Below, piece by piece: positions 16,930-27,556 of a stretch of 64,000 bases of DNA. A program made the position numbers and the translations under genes. The notes under the pieces are model-generated. The model ran no database searches and was not told where the DNA came from. It saw only the letters and a list, made by a program, of their open reading frames with translations. Where the stretch lies: contig NZ_CP050191.1 in NCBI RefSeq assembly GCF_011745145.1, positions 4,605,327 through 4,669,326 of the forward strand, read 5' to 3'. How positions within the stretch are numbered: the first letter of the stretch is position 1; each line of letters opens with the position of its first letter. The DNA is from Mycobacterium sp. DL440. GTDB lineage: Bacteria; Actinomycetota; Actinomycetes; Mycobacteriales; Mycobacteriaceae.

Positions 16930-18366
16930 CTATGCTCCGTTCCCGTCCACCAATGCCCACTGAGGACCGTCAGCGGTGTCGGTTACCTCGATGCCGGCCG
17001 CCTTGAGCCGATCCCGGATGGCGTCGGCCGCCGCCCAGTCCCGGTTGATCCGGGCCTCGGCCCGGCCTGCCAATGCCCACTGCACCAGTTCGTCCACCGC
17101 GGCCAGCGCAGCCGAAGTCTCGTCACGGGACTCCCAGCGCTCATCGAGCGGATCACACCCCAGGATGCCCATCATCGCCCGGATCGCGGTCGCCTGCGCC
17201 ATCGCGCCCTCGTGGTCACCGGCATCCAACGCGCGGTTGCCTTCTGCGCGGGCGGCATGCACCTCGGCCAGAGCGATCGGCACCGCGAGGTCGTCATTGA
17301 GTGCGGCCGCGAACTTCGGCGTCCAGTCGCCGACGGCTACGGCGCCCACCCGGTTGCGCACCCGGTGCAGGAAGTCCTCGATGCCGCTGTAGGCCTTCAC
17401 CGCGTCCTGCAGCGCGTTCTCGGAGAACTCCAGCATGGACCGATAGTGCGCGCTACCCAGGTAGTAGCGCAGCTCGGCAGCTCGAACCCGTTGCAGCACA
17501 GCGGGAATCGAGAGCACGTTGCCCAGCGACTTGCTCATCTTCTCACCGCCCATGGTGACCCAGCCGTTGTGCAGCCAGTACCGGGCGAAACCATCACCCG
17601 CGGCCTGGGCCTGGGCGATCTCGTTCTCGTGGTGCGGGAACACCAGGTCCATTCCGCCGGCGTGGATGTCGAACTCCGCGCCCAGATAGGCCTCGCACAT
17701 CGCCACGCACTCGGTGTGCCAGCCGGGGCGGCCCCGGCCCCAGGGCGTCGGCCACGACGGCTCGCCCGGCTTGGCGCCCTTCCAGAGCGTGAAATCGCGC
17801 TGATCGCGTTTGCCGGTCGCCGACCCCTCGCCCTGGTGCACATCGTCGATCCGGTGGCCCGACAGCGCGCCGTAATCGGACAGGCTCAGGACGTCGAAGT
17901 AGACGTCGCCGCCCGCGGCATAGGCATGGCCCTTCTCGATCAGGCGGTCGATGAGCTCGACCATCTGGGTGATGTGTCCGGTGGCCCGCGGCTCAGCCGA
18001 CGGCGGAAGCACGCCCAGCGCGTCATACGCGGCGCTGAACGCCCGCTCGTAGGTCGCGGCCCACTCCCACCACGGACGGCCTGCATCGGCAGCCTTGTTG
18101 AGGATCTTGTCGTCGATGTCGGTGACGTTGCGGATGAACGCAACGTCGTATCTATTGGCGGTCAGCCAGCGGCGCAGCACGTCGAACGCGACTCCGCTAC
18201 GGACATGGCCGATGTGCGGCAAGCCCTGAACGGTGGCACCGCACAGGTAGATCGAAGCGTGCCCCGGCCGCAGCGGTACGAAATCTCGTACGGCACCCGC
18301 CATGGTGTCGTACAGCCGCAAATCGGAGGCAAACCCCGACGCGACGGCTTGAGCGCGATCGGTCAC
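16930..18366 (-). CDS. cysS: Cysteinyl-tRNA synthetase
   Basis: A 478-residue class I synthetase. '[18 protein letters not shown]' contains the HIGH signature and '[13 protein letters not shown]' the KMSKS loop. The zinc ligands include the Cys before GATV and the '[13 protein letters not shown]' segment. It charges tRNA-Cys. GTG start at 18366. Located 19 bases after ispF and directly abutting rlmB, the usual mycobacterial order. Confidence 0.96.
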   Translation of the reverse strand: MTDRAQAVASGFASDLRLYDTMAGAVRDFVPLRPGHASIYLCGATVQGLPHIGHVRSGVAFDVLRRWLTANRYDVAFIRNVTDIDDKILNKAADAGRPWWEWAATYERAFSAAYDALGVLPPSAEPRATGHITQMVELIDRLIEKGHAYAAGGDVYFDVLSLSDYGALSGHRIDDVHQGEGSATGKRDQRDFTLWKGAKPGEPSWPTPWGRGRPGWHTECVAMCEAYLGAEFDIHAGGMDLVFPHHENEIAQAQAAGDGFARYWLHNGWVTMGGEKMSKSLGNVLSIPAVLQRVRAAELRYYLGSAHYRSMLEFSENALQDAVKAYSGIEDFLHRVRNRVGAVAVGDWTPKFAAALNDDLAVPIALAEVHAARAEGNRALDAGDHEGAMAQATAIRAMMGILGCDPLDERWESRDETSAALAAVDELVQWALAGRAEARINRDWAAADAIRDRLKAAGIEVTDTADGPQWALVDGNGA

Positions 18367-18385
18367 GACGTGCCAGCTTACCGGC

Positions 18386-18862
18386 CTATTCCGCAGGAAC
18401 CACCAAAGCGCTGGCTATCGCGGCCAATCCTTCACCCCGGCCGGTCAGACCGAGCCCGTCGGTGGTGGTGGCAGACACCGATACCGGCGCCCCGATCAGC
18501 TCGGCGAGCAGCCGCTGGGCCTCCTCGCGGCGCGGCCCGATCTTGGGCCGGTTGCCGATCACCTGCACTGTGGCATTGCCGATCTCGAAGCCCGCTGTCT
18601 GCACCAATCCGCGGACATGTCGCAGCATGTCGGCGCCGGTGACTCCCCGCCATTCCGGCCGGTCGGTGCCGAACACCGCGCCGAGGTCGCCAAGGCCCGC
18701 CGCGCTGAGCAGCGCGTCACACAGTGCGTGGGCGGCGACGTCACCGTCGGAATGGCCGGCGCAGCCGTCGGCGCCTGCGAATTCCAAGCACAGCAGCCAA
18801 CAAGGCCGCCCCGGCTCGATCGGATGGACGTCGGTACCGAGCCCGACCCGGGGAATCAACAT
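18386..18862 (-). CDS. ispF: 2-C-methyl-D-erythritol 2,4-cyclodiphosphate synthase
   Basis: 158 residues from ATG 18862; the frame is open further upstream but the family N terminus '[17 protein letters not shown]' begins here. '[17 protein letters not shown]' and '[18 protein letters not shown]' are IspF signatures; Asp and His residues in the first two motifs bind the metal. Converts CDP-ME-2-phosphate to MEcPP in the MEP isoprenoid pathway. Seven bases follow ispD, the preceding pathway gene. Confidence 0.95.
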   Translation of the reverse strand: MLIPRVGLGTDVHPIEPGRPCWLLCLEFAGADGCAGHSDGDVAAHALCDALLSAAGLGDLGAVFGTDRPEWRGVTGADMLRHVRGLVQTAGFEIGNATVQVIGNRPKIGPRREEAQRLLAELIGAPVSVSATTTDGLGLTGRGEGLAAIASALVVPAE

Positions 18863-18869
18863 GCGATCC

Positions 18870-19556
18870 TCACGAGACACGCGCCAGGATGGCCTCGGCG
18901 AGCAGCAGGTCCAGCGGCGTGGTGATCTTGAAGGCCATCGGATCGCCCTCGACGATCTGCACCGGCGTACCGATCTGTTCGACGAGCGAGGCGTCATCGG
19001 TGACGACACCGGCCCCGGCCCGTTGATAGGCGCGGCGCAACACGTCTGTGTGGAAGCCCTGCGGGGTCTGTACGGCCCGCAGACCGGCCCGCTCGGGCGT
19101 CCCCAACACCGCGCCGTTGGCGTCGACGGCCTTGATGGTGTCGACCAGCGGGAGGCCGGGAACGACGGCAGCGTGACCGTCAGCCAATGCGGCAACCACG
19201 CGGGCGATCAGCGACGGAGGGGTCAATGCCCGGGCAGCGTCGTGTACGAGGACGAAATCAGGCGCCCCGGAGGACGCCGCCACCGCAATATCCAAGGCCA
19301 GCGCCACCGATTCGGTCCGGTCAGCTCCCCCGGGCACGATCTGCGCACGCCCACCGAAGACCAAGGTGGCCTCGTCGGTGAGCGCGGGCGGAACCGCGAC
19401 CACGACCTTGTCGATCACCCCTGAGGCCAGCAACCCGTCGAGGGCATGCTCCAAGAGGGGTTTGTCCCCCAGTTTGACGAACGCTTTGGGTCTACCCGCG
19501 CCTAGCCGCTCACCGGAGCCGGCGGCTGGGACGACCGCGACAGTTGTTGCCACCAC
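18870..19556 (-). CDS. ispD: 2-C-methyl-D-erythritol 4-phosphate cytidylyltransferase
   Basis: A 228-residue nucleotidyltransferase with '[19 protein letters not shown]' (CTP-binding loop and catalytic Arg/Lys), '[13 protein letters not shown]' and '[19 protein letters not shown]'. Two GTG codons stand in tandem at the start; I use 19556. It begins 3 bases after the carD stop, so CarD and the MEP genes are likely co-transcribed, and is followed by ispF. Confidence 0.95.
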   Translation of the reverse strand: MVATTVAVVPAAGSGERLGAGRPKAFVKLGDKPLLEHALDGLLASGVIDKVVVAVPPALTDEATLVFGGRAQIVPGGADRTESVALALDIAVAASSGAPDFVLVHDAARALTPPSLIARVVAALADGHAAVVPGLPLVDTIKAVDANGAVLGTPERAGLRAVQTPQGFHTDVLRRAYQRAGAGVVTDDASLVEQIGTPVQIVEGDPMAFKITTPLDLLLAEAILARVS

Positions 19557-19559
19557 GCG

Positions 19560-20093
<534 letters not shown>

Positions 20094-20141
20094 TCACACG
20101 CGCACCAACTATGCAGGTCAGGGGCACTGCAGGTGAAGAGC

Positions 20142-20176
20142 GGGGGTTGACATGGTGACGAAACCGTGCAACCCCC
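20142..20176. other. Inverted repeat in the carD-lpqE intergenic region
   Basis: GGGGGTTG (20142-20149) and CAACCCCC (20169-20176) are perfect 8-bp arms; with one bulge the pairing continues six bases inward (CATGGT with ACCGTG, one G-U). The 272-base divergent region 20049-20321 otherwise holds only the carD promoter candidate. Could be a protein-binding dyad or a hairpin in the lpqE leader. Confidence 0.4.
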
Positions 20177-20321
20177 GGGCCCGTCGAGCACGCGAAACGG
20201 GTGCCCCCGCAAAGGCGTTGCCGGCCCGAGACGGCCCTAGCCGAGCCCTAGCATTCCGCCCGCCGACGCCACCTACTACTGTGCATAGTCGAAGTACGCC
20301 GACCCAGCTCAGGAGGCTTGA

Positions 20322-20888
20322 GTGAACCGCTTCGCAATGCGTGCCTCGGCCGGTCTCGCCGCATGTGGCCTGACCGCAGCCGTTCTCACCGGGTGCGGCG
20401 CCGGCCAGGTCTCCCAGACGGCAACCCAGGAGCCCGCGGTCAACGGCGCCAGCGCACAGTCCGGCGCGATCGCGCTGCGCAACGTGCACCTGCGCGCGCC
20501 ACAGGAGAAGGACTACGTCGAGCCCGGCTCCGAGGCCGAATTGCTGTTCGTCGCGGCCAACGGATCCAACGAGAAGGCCAACAAGCTCGTCTCGATCACG
20601 ACCACTGTCGGCGACGTGGCACTGACCGGGGACCAGACCATCCCGGCGGGCGGCGTCCTCGTGGTGGGCGAGCCCGACGGCCAGCTGAAACCGCTGGAGA
20701 AGACCGAGGCCGCCGACGCCGTCACCGCCAAGGTCACCCTGACCAAGCCGGTCACCAACGGCCTGCTCTACGACTTCACGTTCAAGTTCGAGAACGGTGA
20801 GACCACAGTCGCAGTGCCGATCTCGGCAGGCGAAGCGCCCCGGCGCGACAAGTCCGGCGAGGGCCCGGCCGAGGCCGGCGGTCACTGA
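20322..20888 (+). CDS. lpqE: Lipoprotein LpqE
   Basis: A 188-residue lipoprotein with signal peptide and lipobox LTGC (Cys25). The mature domain is an immunoglobulin-like beta sandwich with '[19 protein letters not shown]' and '[15 protein letters not shown]', consistent with the mycobacterial LpqE family, related in fold to copper-chaperone-type domains. It sits between carD and radA as in M. tuberculosis (Rv3584). Function not established. Confidence 0.8.
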   Translation: MNRFAMRASAGLAACGLTAAVLTGCGAGQVSQTATQEPAVNGASAQSGAIALRNVHLRAPQEKDYVEPGSEAELLFVAANGSNEKANKLVSITTTVGDVALTGDQTIPAGGVLVVGEPDGQLKPLEKTEAADAVTAKVTLTKPVTNGLLYDFTFKFENGETTVAVPISAGEAPRRDKSGEGPAEAGGH

Positions 20889-20969
20889 CCTCACCCCCCG
20901 CTGACCCACGGGGCCCCCGACCGGCGCGTGCACACCGCCGATGTCGGGGGCAGCCGTTAGTGTCGCGGC

Positions 20970-22373
20970 GTGGCCGCTTCGAAAGTACGTTCGCAATACC
21001 GGTGCTCGGAGTGTCAGCACGCCACCCCGAAATGGGTGGGCCGCTGCGCCAATTGCGGCACCTGGGGCACGGTCGACGAGGTGGCGGTGCTCGCCCTCCC
21101 CGGTGGCAGAGCAGGTGGATCCTCACTTCGTTCGGTGGCCCCGACCTCACCCGCAGTACCGATCACCTCGATCGATCCGGGTATCACCCGGCATTACGCG
21201 ACCGGGGTCAGCGAGCTGGATCGGGTTCTCGGCGGCGGCCTGGTGGCCGGTTCGGTCACGCTGCTGGCGGGGGATCCCGGAGTAGGCAAGTCCACCCTGC
21301 TGCTCGAGGTCACCAATCGCTGGGCGCACACCGGCCGCCGCGCGCTGTACCTGTCCGGCGAGGAATCCGCGGGCCAGATCCGGCTGCGCGCCGAACGCAC
21401 CGGCTGCACGCACGACAACGTATATCTGGCAGGCGAATCCGATCTTCAGATCGCCCTGGGTCACATCGACGAGGTCAAACCCAGCCTGGTGGTGGTGGAT
21501 TCGGTGCAGACCATGTCCACCACCGAAGCCGACGGGGTAACCGGCGGGGTGACGCAGGTGCGCGCGGTGACCACGGCGCTGACCGGCTATGCAAAAACCG
21601 CTGTCGGAGACCCGGCGGTAGCCATGATCCTGGTCGGGCACGTGACGAAGGACGGCGCCATCGCGGGCCCGCGTTCCCTGGAGCATCTGGTGGACGTGGT
21701 GCTGCATTTCGAGGGCGACCACACGTCGAGCCTGCGCATGGTGCGCGGGGTCAAGAACCGGTTCGGCGCCGCCGACGAGGTCGGCTGTTTTCAGATGCAC
21801 GACAACGGGATCGAGTGTGTGAGCGATCCGTCCGGCCTGTTCCTCGACCAACGTCCGGCGGCAGTTCCCGGCACCGCCGTCACAGTCACCCTGGACGGCA
21901 AGCGTCCGATGATCGGCGAGGTGCAGGCGCTGGCCGTACAACCGGCAGGTCCGCCGCGCCGTGCGGTCAGCGGTATCGACTCGGCCCGCGCGGCGATGAT
22001 CAGCGCGGTGCTGCAGACACGCTGCGCGCTGCCCATCGGCGGCCACGACCTTTACGTGTCGACCGTCGGCGGCATGCGGCTGACCGATCCGTCCTCGGAC
22101 CTGGCCGTGGCGGTCGCCATCGCGTCGGCCTACCTCGACATCGCGTTGCCGATGAACGCCGTCGTGATCGGCGAGGTGGGGCTGGTCGGCGACCTGCGTC
22201 GGGTCACCGGCATGGACCGCAGGCTGGCCGAGGCCGCCCGGCTGGGCTTCACGACCGCCGTGGTGGCGCCCGGTGTCACCAGCGCGCCCGCTGGGCTGCG
22301 CGTCATCACCGTCGATCACATCGGGGCGGCTTTGCGGGCACTCAAGGACATCGCGGTTGCCGGCACCGCATAA
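20970..22373 (+). CDS. radA: DNA repair ATPase RadA
   Basis: 467 residues. N-terminal zinc finger C12-x2-C15...C26-x2-C29, RecA-like ATPase with Walker A 'GDPGVGKST', the RadA-specific 'VKNRFG' motif after residue 250, and a C-terminal Lon-like domain ('[19 protein letters not shown]'). RadA promotes branch migration in recombinational repair. GTG start at 20970. disA starts 61 bases downstream; in Bacillus RadA modulates DisA, fitting the linkage. Confidence 0.95.
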   Translation: MAASKVRSQYRCSECQHATPKWVGRCANCGTWGTVDEVAVLALPGGRAGGSSLRSVAPTSPAVPITSIDPGITRHYATGVSELDRVLGGGLVAGSVTLLAGDPGVGKSTLLLEVTNRWAHTGRRALYLSGEESAGQIRLRAERTGCTHDNVYLAGESDLQIALGHIDEVKPSLVVVDSVQTMSTTEADGVTGGVTQVRAVTTALTGYAKTAVGDPAVAMILVGHVTKDGAIAGPRSLEHLVDVVLHFEGDHTSSLRMVRGVKNRFGAADEVGCFQMHDNGIECVSDPSGLFLDQRPAAVPGTAVTVTLDGKRPMIGEVQALAVQPAGPPRRAVSGIDSARAAMISAVLQTRCALPIGGHDLYVSTVGGMRLTDPSSDLAVAVAIASAYLDIALPMNAVVIGEVGLVGDLRRVTGMDRRLAEAARLGFTTAVVAPGVTSAPAGLRVITVDHIGAALRALKDIAVAGTA

Positions 22374-22434
22374 CTGCACGATTGCCAGCAATCCACGACA
22401 TCGCGGACAATGGCGGCCGACCCTAGGAGAATTG

Positions 22435-23553
22435 ATGGCCGTGAACTCCGGTGCCAGAGCCAGCCGCACCGTCGTGCATCTGGCGCGGCCGACGCTACGA
22501 GAAACCCTCGGCCGCCTGGCGCCCGGTACCCCGCTGCGCGACGGCCTGGAACGCATCCTGCGCGGCAGGACGGGCGCGTTGATCGTTCTCGGCTACGACG
22601 ACAGCGTGGAAGCCATCTGCGACGGTGGGTTCGCACTGGACGTGCGTTACGCCCCCACCCGCCTGCGTGAGCTGTCGAAGATGGACGGCGCGGTGGTGCT
22701 GTCGAGCGACGGCGGCCGCATCGTGCGGGCCAACGTCCAGTTGGTGCCTGACCCGTCGATCCCCACCGACGAATCCGGCACCCGCCACCGCTCCGCCGAG
22801 CGCACCGCGATCCAGACCGGTTATCCGGTGATCTCGGTGAGTCATTCGATGAGCATCGTGACGGTCTACGTCGCCGGGGAGCGGCACGTGGTACCCGATT
22901 CGGCGACCATTCTGTCGCGGGCCAACCAGACCATCAACACGCTGGAGCGCTACAAGGGCCGGCTCGACGAGGTCAGCAAGCAGCTGTCCACCGCCGAGAT
23001 CGAGGACTTCGTGACACTGCGCGACGTCATGACCGTGGTGCAGCGCCTGGAGATGGTGCGCCGGATCAGCCTGGAGATCGACGCCGACGTCGTCGAGCTC
23101 GGCACCGACGGACGCCAGCTCAAACTCCAGCTCGACGAACTGGTGGGCGACAACGAGGCCGCACGTGAGCTGATCGTCCGCGACTACCACGCGCTCCCGG
23201 ACCCACCGACCGCCGCGCAGGTCGGCTCGACACTCGACGAGCTGGATGCCCTTACCGACAGTGAGCTGCTCGACTTCACCACGCTGGCAAGGGTTTTCGG
23301 ATATCCGTCGACGTCAGAGGCGCAGGACTCAGCCATGAGCTCACGGGGTTACCGCGCGATGGCCGGGATACCGCGACTGCAGTTCGCCCACGTCGATCTG
23401 CTGGTCCGCTCGTTCGGCTCGCTCCAGGGCCTGCTGGCCGCCAGCGCCGACGATCTGCAGTCGGTGGACGGCATCGGGTCGATGTGGGCCCGGCACATCC
23501 GCGAAGGTTTGTCCCTGCTGGCCGAGTCGACGATTGCCGACCGGTTGGCCTGA
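22435..23553 (+). CDS. disA: Diadenylate cyclase DisA
   Basis: 372 residues from ATG 22435, which has TAGGAGA just upstream; the open frame starts earlier but without conservation. The DAC domain has the catalytic '[11 protein letters not shown]' (DGA) and '[11 protein letters not shown]' (RHR) motifs; a helical spine follows, and the C terminus has helix-hairpin-helix DNA-binding elements ('[17 protein letters not shown]'). Makes c-di-AMP from ATP and scans DNA for branched structures. Confidence 0.95.
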   Translation: MAVNSGARASRTVVHLARPTLRETLGRLAPGTPLRDGLERILRGRTGALIVLGYDDSVEAICDGGFALDVRYAPTRLRELSKMDGAVVLSSDGGRIVRANVQLVPDPSIPTDESGTRHRSAERTAIQTGYPVISVSHSMSIVTVYVAGERHVVPDSATILSRANQTINTLERYKGRLDEVSKQLSTAEIEDFVTLRDVMTVVQRLEMVRRISLEIDADVVELGTDGRQLKLQLDELVGDNEAARELIVRDYHALPDPPTAAQVGSTLDELDALTDSELLDFTTLARVFGYPSTSEAQDSAMSSRGYRAMAGIPRLQFAHVDLLVRSFGSLQGLLAASADDLQSVDGIGSMWARHIREGLSLLAESTIADRLA

Positions 23554-23556
23554 GCG

Positions 23557-24333
23557 TCAGTTACCCGGTGTGGCCGGCTCAGCCGGCGCGCCGCCCTCGG
23601 CCGGCGGCCCTGGCTGCTGCGGATTGGGCTGGGCCAGGATGAACGGCACCGGGGCCGATCTCAGATTGCCCAGCTGCACCATCAGGTTGTAGGTGCCAGG
23701 CCCGATCGGCTGACGCGGCATCGGGCACTGCGGCGCCGAGCTCATGCCGGTCCAGGTCACCTCGGTGGTCACCTGCTCCCCCGGGTTGAACGTCTTGACC
23801 AGGGTCTCGTTGGACGGCGCGCAGTCCAGGTTCGACCACAGCCGGTTGTTGTCGAGTGAGTACACATAGGCGGCCAGCACCGCGGCACCCACGTCGCGTT
23901 TGCAGGCGACCAAACCGATGTTGGTCACGACCATGGTGAACTTCGGCTGCTCACCCACCACGTACTGGGGTTGGCTGGTGATGCCCTTGACCGCGAGGGT
24001 CGAATCCGGGCAGTCGTCGCCCTCCTTGAGCAACGGCGGCGGGGTGACGGCGGCAGTCGGCGTTGCCGTCGGCGGCGGCGCATGCTGGGCCGGCGGCACC
24101 ACCGGGGTCTTGACCTCGGGGTTCTCACCCGGCAGCGGGGGCGGCGCGGCGGCGGCGGAGGGTTCGTCGGCGGACTTGGTCTCGGCTCCGGAACTGCTGG
24201 TCATGATCACCGCGACGATCGCGGCGACGATCCCCACGACGACTACCGCGATTCCGATGGCCAGCGCCCGGCGCCGCCAGTAAATCTGCGAGGGCAGTGG
24301 CCCATGAGGTTCGAGATCCAACACGGCTTTCAC
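23557..24333 (-). CDS. Conserved mycobacterial membrane-anchored protein (Rv3587c type)
   Basis: 258 residues: short cytoplasmic N terminus, one membrane helix (residues ~24-46), a Pro/Ala-rich extracytoplasmic linker (~60-105), then a globular domain with four cysteines that may form two disulfides ('GDDCPDS', 'VACKRD', 'LDCAPS', 'PQCPMP') and a proline-rich tail. Position between disA and carbonic anhydrase matches M. tuberculosis Rv3587c. No function is known to me. Confidence 0.75.
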   Translation of the reverse strand: MKAVLDLEPHGPLPSQIYWRRRALAIGIAVVVVGIVAAIVAVIMTSSSGAETKSADEPSAAAAPPPLPGENPEVKTPVVPPAQHAPPPTATPTAAVTPPPLLKEGDDCPDSTLAVKGITSQPQYVVGEQPKFTMVVTNIGLVACKRDVGAAVLAAYVYSLDNNRLWSNLDCAPSNETLVKTFNPGEQVTTEVTWTGMSSAPQCPMPRQPIGPGTYNLMVQLGNLRSAPVPFILAQPNPQQPGPPAEGGAPAEPATPGN

Positions 24334-24398
24334 GGTAAGCCCAGGTCATACCCAGTTGTCCGAGGCGCCTCGGCGTGTCGGGGGCTGCAGCGAAATTC

Positions 24399-25019
24399 TC
24401 AGGCTTCGCCGATGTTGCCGAGGTGGCTGCGCAGCTCCACGTGACCGTCCGAAAGGTGGTAGGTGGCGCCGACGATTGCCTGGGTGCCCGCCGCCAGCCC
24501 CTGCGAGATGGCGGCAGACCGCATCTGCAGCTGGTTGACCGTCTCCTTGACGTGGTAAGCCTCGAACTCGTCGACGCGCGTCAGACCCGAGTGGCGTCCC
24601 ATCAGGATCGACGGGGTGACCCGCTCGACGATGTCGCGCACGTAGCCGCCGGGCATTTCGCCCTCGTCGAGGGCGTTGATGGCGGCCTTGACGGCGCCGC
24701 AGCTGTCATGGCCGAGGACCACGATCAGCGGCACGTTGAGAATTGACACCGCATATTCGATCGAGCCCAGCACCGCGTTGTCGAGGACGTGGCCGGCGGT
24801 GCGCACCACGAACATGTCGCCCAGGCCCTGGTCGAACAGCAACTCCGCTGCCACGCGGCTGTCACCGCAGCCGAACACTACGGCGGTCGGCTTCTGACCG
24901 TGGGCCAGTTTGGCACGACGGGCGATGTCCTGGCTGGGATGCTGCGGTTCGCCTGCGACAAAGCGGGCGTTACCGTCCTTGAGTGCCTTCCATGCGGACA
25001 CCGGATTCGAATTGGGCAT
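24399..25019 (-). CDS. canB: Beta-class carbonic anhydrase
   Basis: 206 residues from ATG 25019, matching the known mycobacterial N terminus (a second ATG at 25028 is possible). Zinc ligands C51 (in CGDSR with catalytic Asp53/Arg55), H105 and C108 (in GHDSCGAV) are all present. Interconverts CO2 and bicarbonate in the cytoplasm. Divergent from mutY with only 25 bases between starts. Confidence 0.93.
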   Translation of the reverse strand: MPNSNPVSAWKALKDGNARFVAGEPQHPSQDIARRAKLAHGQKPTAVVFGCGDSRVAAELLFDQGLGDMFVVRTAGHVLDNAVLGSIEYAVSILNVPLIVVLGHDSCGAVKAAINALDEGEMPGGYVRDIVERVTPSILMGRHSGLTRVDEFEAYHVKETVNQLQMRSAAISQGLAAGTQAIVGATYHLSDGHVELRSHLGNIGEA

Positions 25020-25044
25020 GTCAGTCATTTTGCATGAGACGCCG

Positions 25045-25917
25045 ATGAGCATCGACCCAGAAGTACTCGTCGGTTGGTATGAATATGCCCAGCGTGACCT
25101 GCCGTGGCGCCGACCAGGCGTTTCTGCGTGGCAGATCTTGGTCAGCGAGTTCATGTTGCAGCAGACACCGGTTGCCCGGGTCGAGCCGATCTGGCTGGCC
25201 TGGATCGAGCGGTGGCCCACGCCGTCGGCCACCGCGGCCGCCGGATCGGCCGAGGTGCTGCGCGCCTGGGGCAAGCTGGGTTACCCGCGGCGGGCCAAGC
25301 GCCTGCACGAGTGTGCTGTGGTGATCGCAGGCGAATACGGAGACGAGGTGCCCGCCGACGTCGAGACGCTACTGACGCTGCCCGGCGTCGGTGCCTACAC
25401 CGCGCGGGCGGTGGCCTGCTTCGCGTATTCGGCGAGCGTTCCGGTGGTCGACACCAACGTGCGCCGGGTGGTCACCAGGGTGTTACACGGCCAGGCGGAT
25501 GCGCCCGCCCGGGCCCGCGACCTGGACGACGTGGCCGCACTGCTGCCGCCCGATGCGACCGCACCTATCTTCTCGGCCGCTCTGATGGAGTTGGGCGCAA
25601 CGGTGTGCACTGCCCGCGCGCCGCAGTGTGGCAGCTGCCCGTTGAGCCGATGTCGTTGGCGGACCGCGGGTTACCCCGCCGGAACGATCGCCAAGCGGGT
25701 GCAGCGTTACGCCGGCACCGACCGCCAGGTCCGCGGCAAGCTGCTGGATGTCTTGCGCGACAGCAGTTCTCCGGTTACCCGTGCCCAACTTGACGTGGCG
25801 TGGCTGACCGATACCGCCCAACGCGACCGGGCACTGGACTCACTGCTGGTGGACGGCTTGGTGGAGCAGACCGCCGATGGCCTCTTCGCGCTGGCCGGCG
25901 AAGGTGAAAATACATGA
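25045..25917 (+). CDS. mutY: Adenine DNA glycosylase MutY
   Basis: 290 residues from ATG 25045. Catalytic Glu35 in 'SEFMLQQTPVARV', helix-hairpin-helix 'LPGVGAYTARAVA' with the downstream catalytic Asp in 'VVDTNVRR'. The Fe-S ligands have spacing C-x6-C-x2-C-x4-C, one residue shorter at the end than the E. coli x5 spacing. Removes adenine mispaired with 8-oxoguanine. The C-terminal NUDIX-like recognition domain is short, so the protein is at the small end of the family. Confidence 0.93.
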   Translation: MSIDPEVLVGWYEYAQRDLPWRRPGVSAWQILVSEFMLQQTPVARVEPIWLAWIERWPTPSATAAAGSAEVLRAWGKLGYPRRAKRLHECAVVIAGEYGDEVPADVETLLTLPGVGAYTARAVACFAYSASVPVVDTNVRRVVTRVLHGQADAPARARDLDDVAALLPPDATAPIFSAALMELGATVCTARAPQCGSCPLSRCRWRTAGYPAGTIAKRVQRYAGTDRQVRGKLLDVLRDSSSPVTRAQLDVAWLTDTAQRDRALDSLLVDGLVEQTADGLFALAGEGENT

Positions 25918-25978
25918 GCTCGGCATGAATCTGGGCTGCAGCACACCATTTTGGCGCTGCTTCACATAGAACGGATCT

Positions 25979-26278
25979 ATGCCAAGCAAAATCTTAGCGA
26001 CGTTTGCGTGTACGGCACTGGGATTGGGGCTGGGCCTCGCGGCACCGGCCAACGCCGCACCGTCCGGCACCGGATCGGCCGCCGATACCGTGCGCGACCT
26101 GGAGAGCCGGGGGTATCACGTGCAGGTCAACTCGAACGCCAACACGGGCCTGTCGAATTGCCGGGTGACCGGCGTGCATGGTCTCGCCGACTCCAACATC
26201 GACGAGAACGGGTACCGGATCGATCCGTCCCGGCACACCACGGTCTACGTCGACGCGGCCTGCCAGCCCGACGGCTGA
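25979..26278 (+). CDS. Small secreted protein of unknown function
   Basis: 99 residues with a cleavable signal peptide (cleavage likely after 'APANA', ~residue 26). The mature part has exactly two cysteines ('LSNCRVTG' and 'DAACQPDG'), probably a disulfide, and a 'VRDLESRGYHVQVN' segment shared by small mycobacterial exported proteins. No function can be assigned. It ends 4 bases before the convergent GlxA-type regulator stop. Confidence 0.7.
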   Translation: MPSKILATFACTALGLGLGLAAPANAAPSGTGSAADTVRDLESRGYHVQVNSNANTGLSNCRVTGVHGLADSNIDENGYRIDPSRHTTVYVDAACQPDG

Positions 26279-26282
26279 CTCG

Positions 26283-27254
26283 TCATGCCGTCACAGCCTC
26301 TTCGTCTGTACCACAGGCAAATTGGCGTCGATAGTCCGAAGGCGTCACTCCGATCACCCGGCGGAAATGATGGCGCAGCAGCGTCGCGGTGCCGAACCCG
26401 GACTGCCCGGCGATCCGGTCGACATCCAGATCCGTCTCTTCGAGCAATCTGCGCGCGTAGAGTACCCGCTGATCAGTGATCCACTGCATCGGCGTGGTGC
26501 CGGTCTCCTCGACGAACCGGCGGGCGAAGGTACGCGTGGACATCGCAGACCGCTTGGCCAATGTCGTCACGGTGTGCGGCTTTTCCAGGTTGGTCATGAT
26601 CCAATCCAGGTGTGGCGCAAAGCCTTCCGAACACCTCATCGGAATCGGCTGGTCGATGAACTGGCGCTGCCCGCCGTCGCGCTGCGGCGGGACCACCATG
26701 CGCCGGGCAATCTTGTTGGTCACCTCGCTGCCGAGTTCACGGCGAACCAGGTGCAGGCACGCATCGATGCCCGCCGCGGTGCCCGCGCTGGTGATCAGAT
26801 TGCCGTCGTCGACGAACAGCACGTTGCGATCAACGCGCGCGGTGGGATATCTGCGCGCCAGGTCGTCGGCGTGCATCCAATGAGTGGTGCACGGCCGTCC
26901 ATCCAACAGGCCCGCCGCACCGGCCAGGAACGCACCAGAGCACACGGTCAGGATGATCGATCCCGCGTCGGCGGCAGCACGCACGGCCTCCAGCGCCTCG
27001 GGCAGGTAATCCGTGCCACCTATCGCGGGGATCGCGACCAGGTCCGCACCCTGAAGCGCATCCAGGCCGTATTCAGGGGTCAGCGTCGCCCCGACGGATG
27101 TTCGTAGCGGCTTCCCCGCCTCGGGCCCGCAGACCTTGAAGTCGAAGTTCGGCACCCCGTCTGCGGACCTATCGATCCCGAAAACCTCACAGATGACCCC
27201 GAACTCGAAAACCGCCAGTCCGTCGAGCACCAGAGTGGAGACGCTTCTCAGCAT
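26283..27254 (-). CDS. GlxA/FtrA-type AraC-family transcriptional regulator
   Basis: 323 residues with two domains: an N-terminal DJ-1/PfpI (class I amidotransferase-like) domain (residues ~1-180) with the elbow 'TVCSGAFLAGAAGLLDG', and a C-terminal AraC double helix-turn-helix (~210-315) with 'KRSAMSTRTFARRFVEETG' and 'AGQSGFGTATLLRHHFRRV'. The DJ-1 part probably senses a ligand. No adjacent metabolic operon reveals the target. Confidence 0.85.
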   Translation of the reverse strand: MLRSVSTLVLDGLAVFEFGVICEVFGIDRSADGVPNFDFKVCGPEAGKPLRTSVGATLTPEYGLDALQGADLVAIPAIGGTDYLPEALEAVRAAADAGSIILTVCSGAFLAGAAGLLDGRPCTTHWMHADDLARRYPTARVDRNVLFVDDGNLITSAGTAAGIDACLHLVRRELGSEVTNKIARRMVVPPQRDGGQRQFIDQPIPMRCSEGFAPHLDWIMTNLEKPHTVTTLAKRSAMSTRTFARRFVEETGTTPMQWITDQRVLYARRLLEETDLDVDRIAGQSGFGTATLLRHHFRRVIGVTPSDYRRQFACGTDEEAVTA

Positions 27255-27325
27255 GGCAGTATTTTATCGTAAGGCGTCAGCGCTGCCACTGTTGGCTGGA
27301 TATTTCCCCGACGAGCATTACTGCC

Positions 27326-27556
27326 ATGACTCTTGCACTCGCTCTGACCATCCTGATCTCACCCTTCGCGGTCGCCGCGGCAGTGGGCTGGGCGGCACGG
27401 CGCAGCAATGTCCTGCGGTTCCGCCTCGACCTGTTCGACATCGACCAGCCCGACTACGAGACATATCGCGCCGGCCATGACCTGGACGCGATACGCAGCC
27501 GGTTCGAACACGAGCCTGCCTGGCCGAGTGCAGGCGTCCTAGGCGAGCGCCGTTAG
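27326..27556 (+). CDS. Small membrane protein of unknown function
   Basis: 76 residues: one N-terminal hydrophobic helix (residues 2-22) then a charged tail with 'FDIDQPDYETYRAGHDLDAIRSR'. The ATG is the first available after the divergent regulator, and its 3' end overlaps the convergent hydrolase gene by 18 bases. Composition is protein-like, but no family is recognised. Confidence 0.45.
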   Translation: MTLALALTILISPFAVAAAVGWAARRSNVLRFRLDLFDIDQPDYETYRAGHDLDAIRSRFEHEPAWPSAGVLGERR

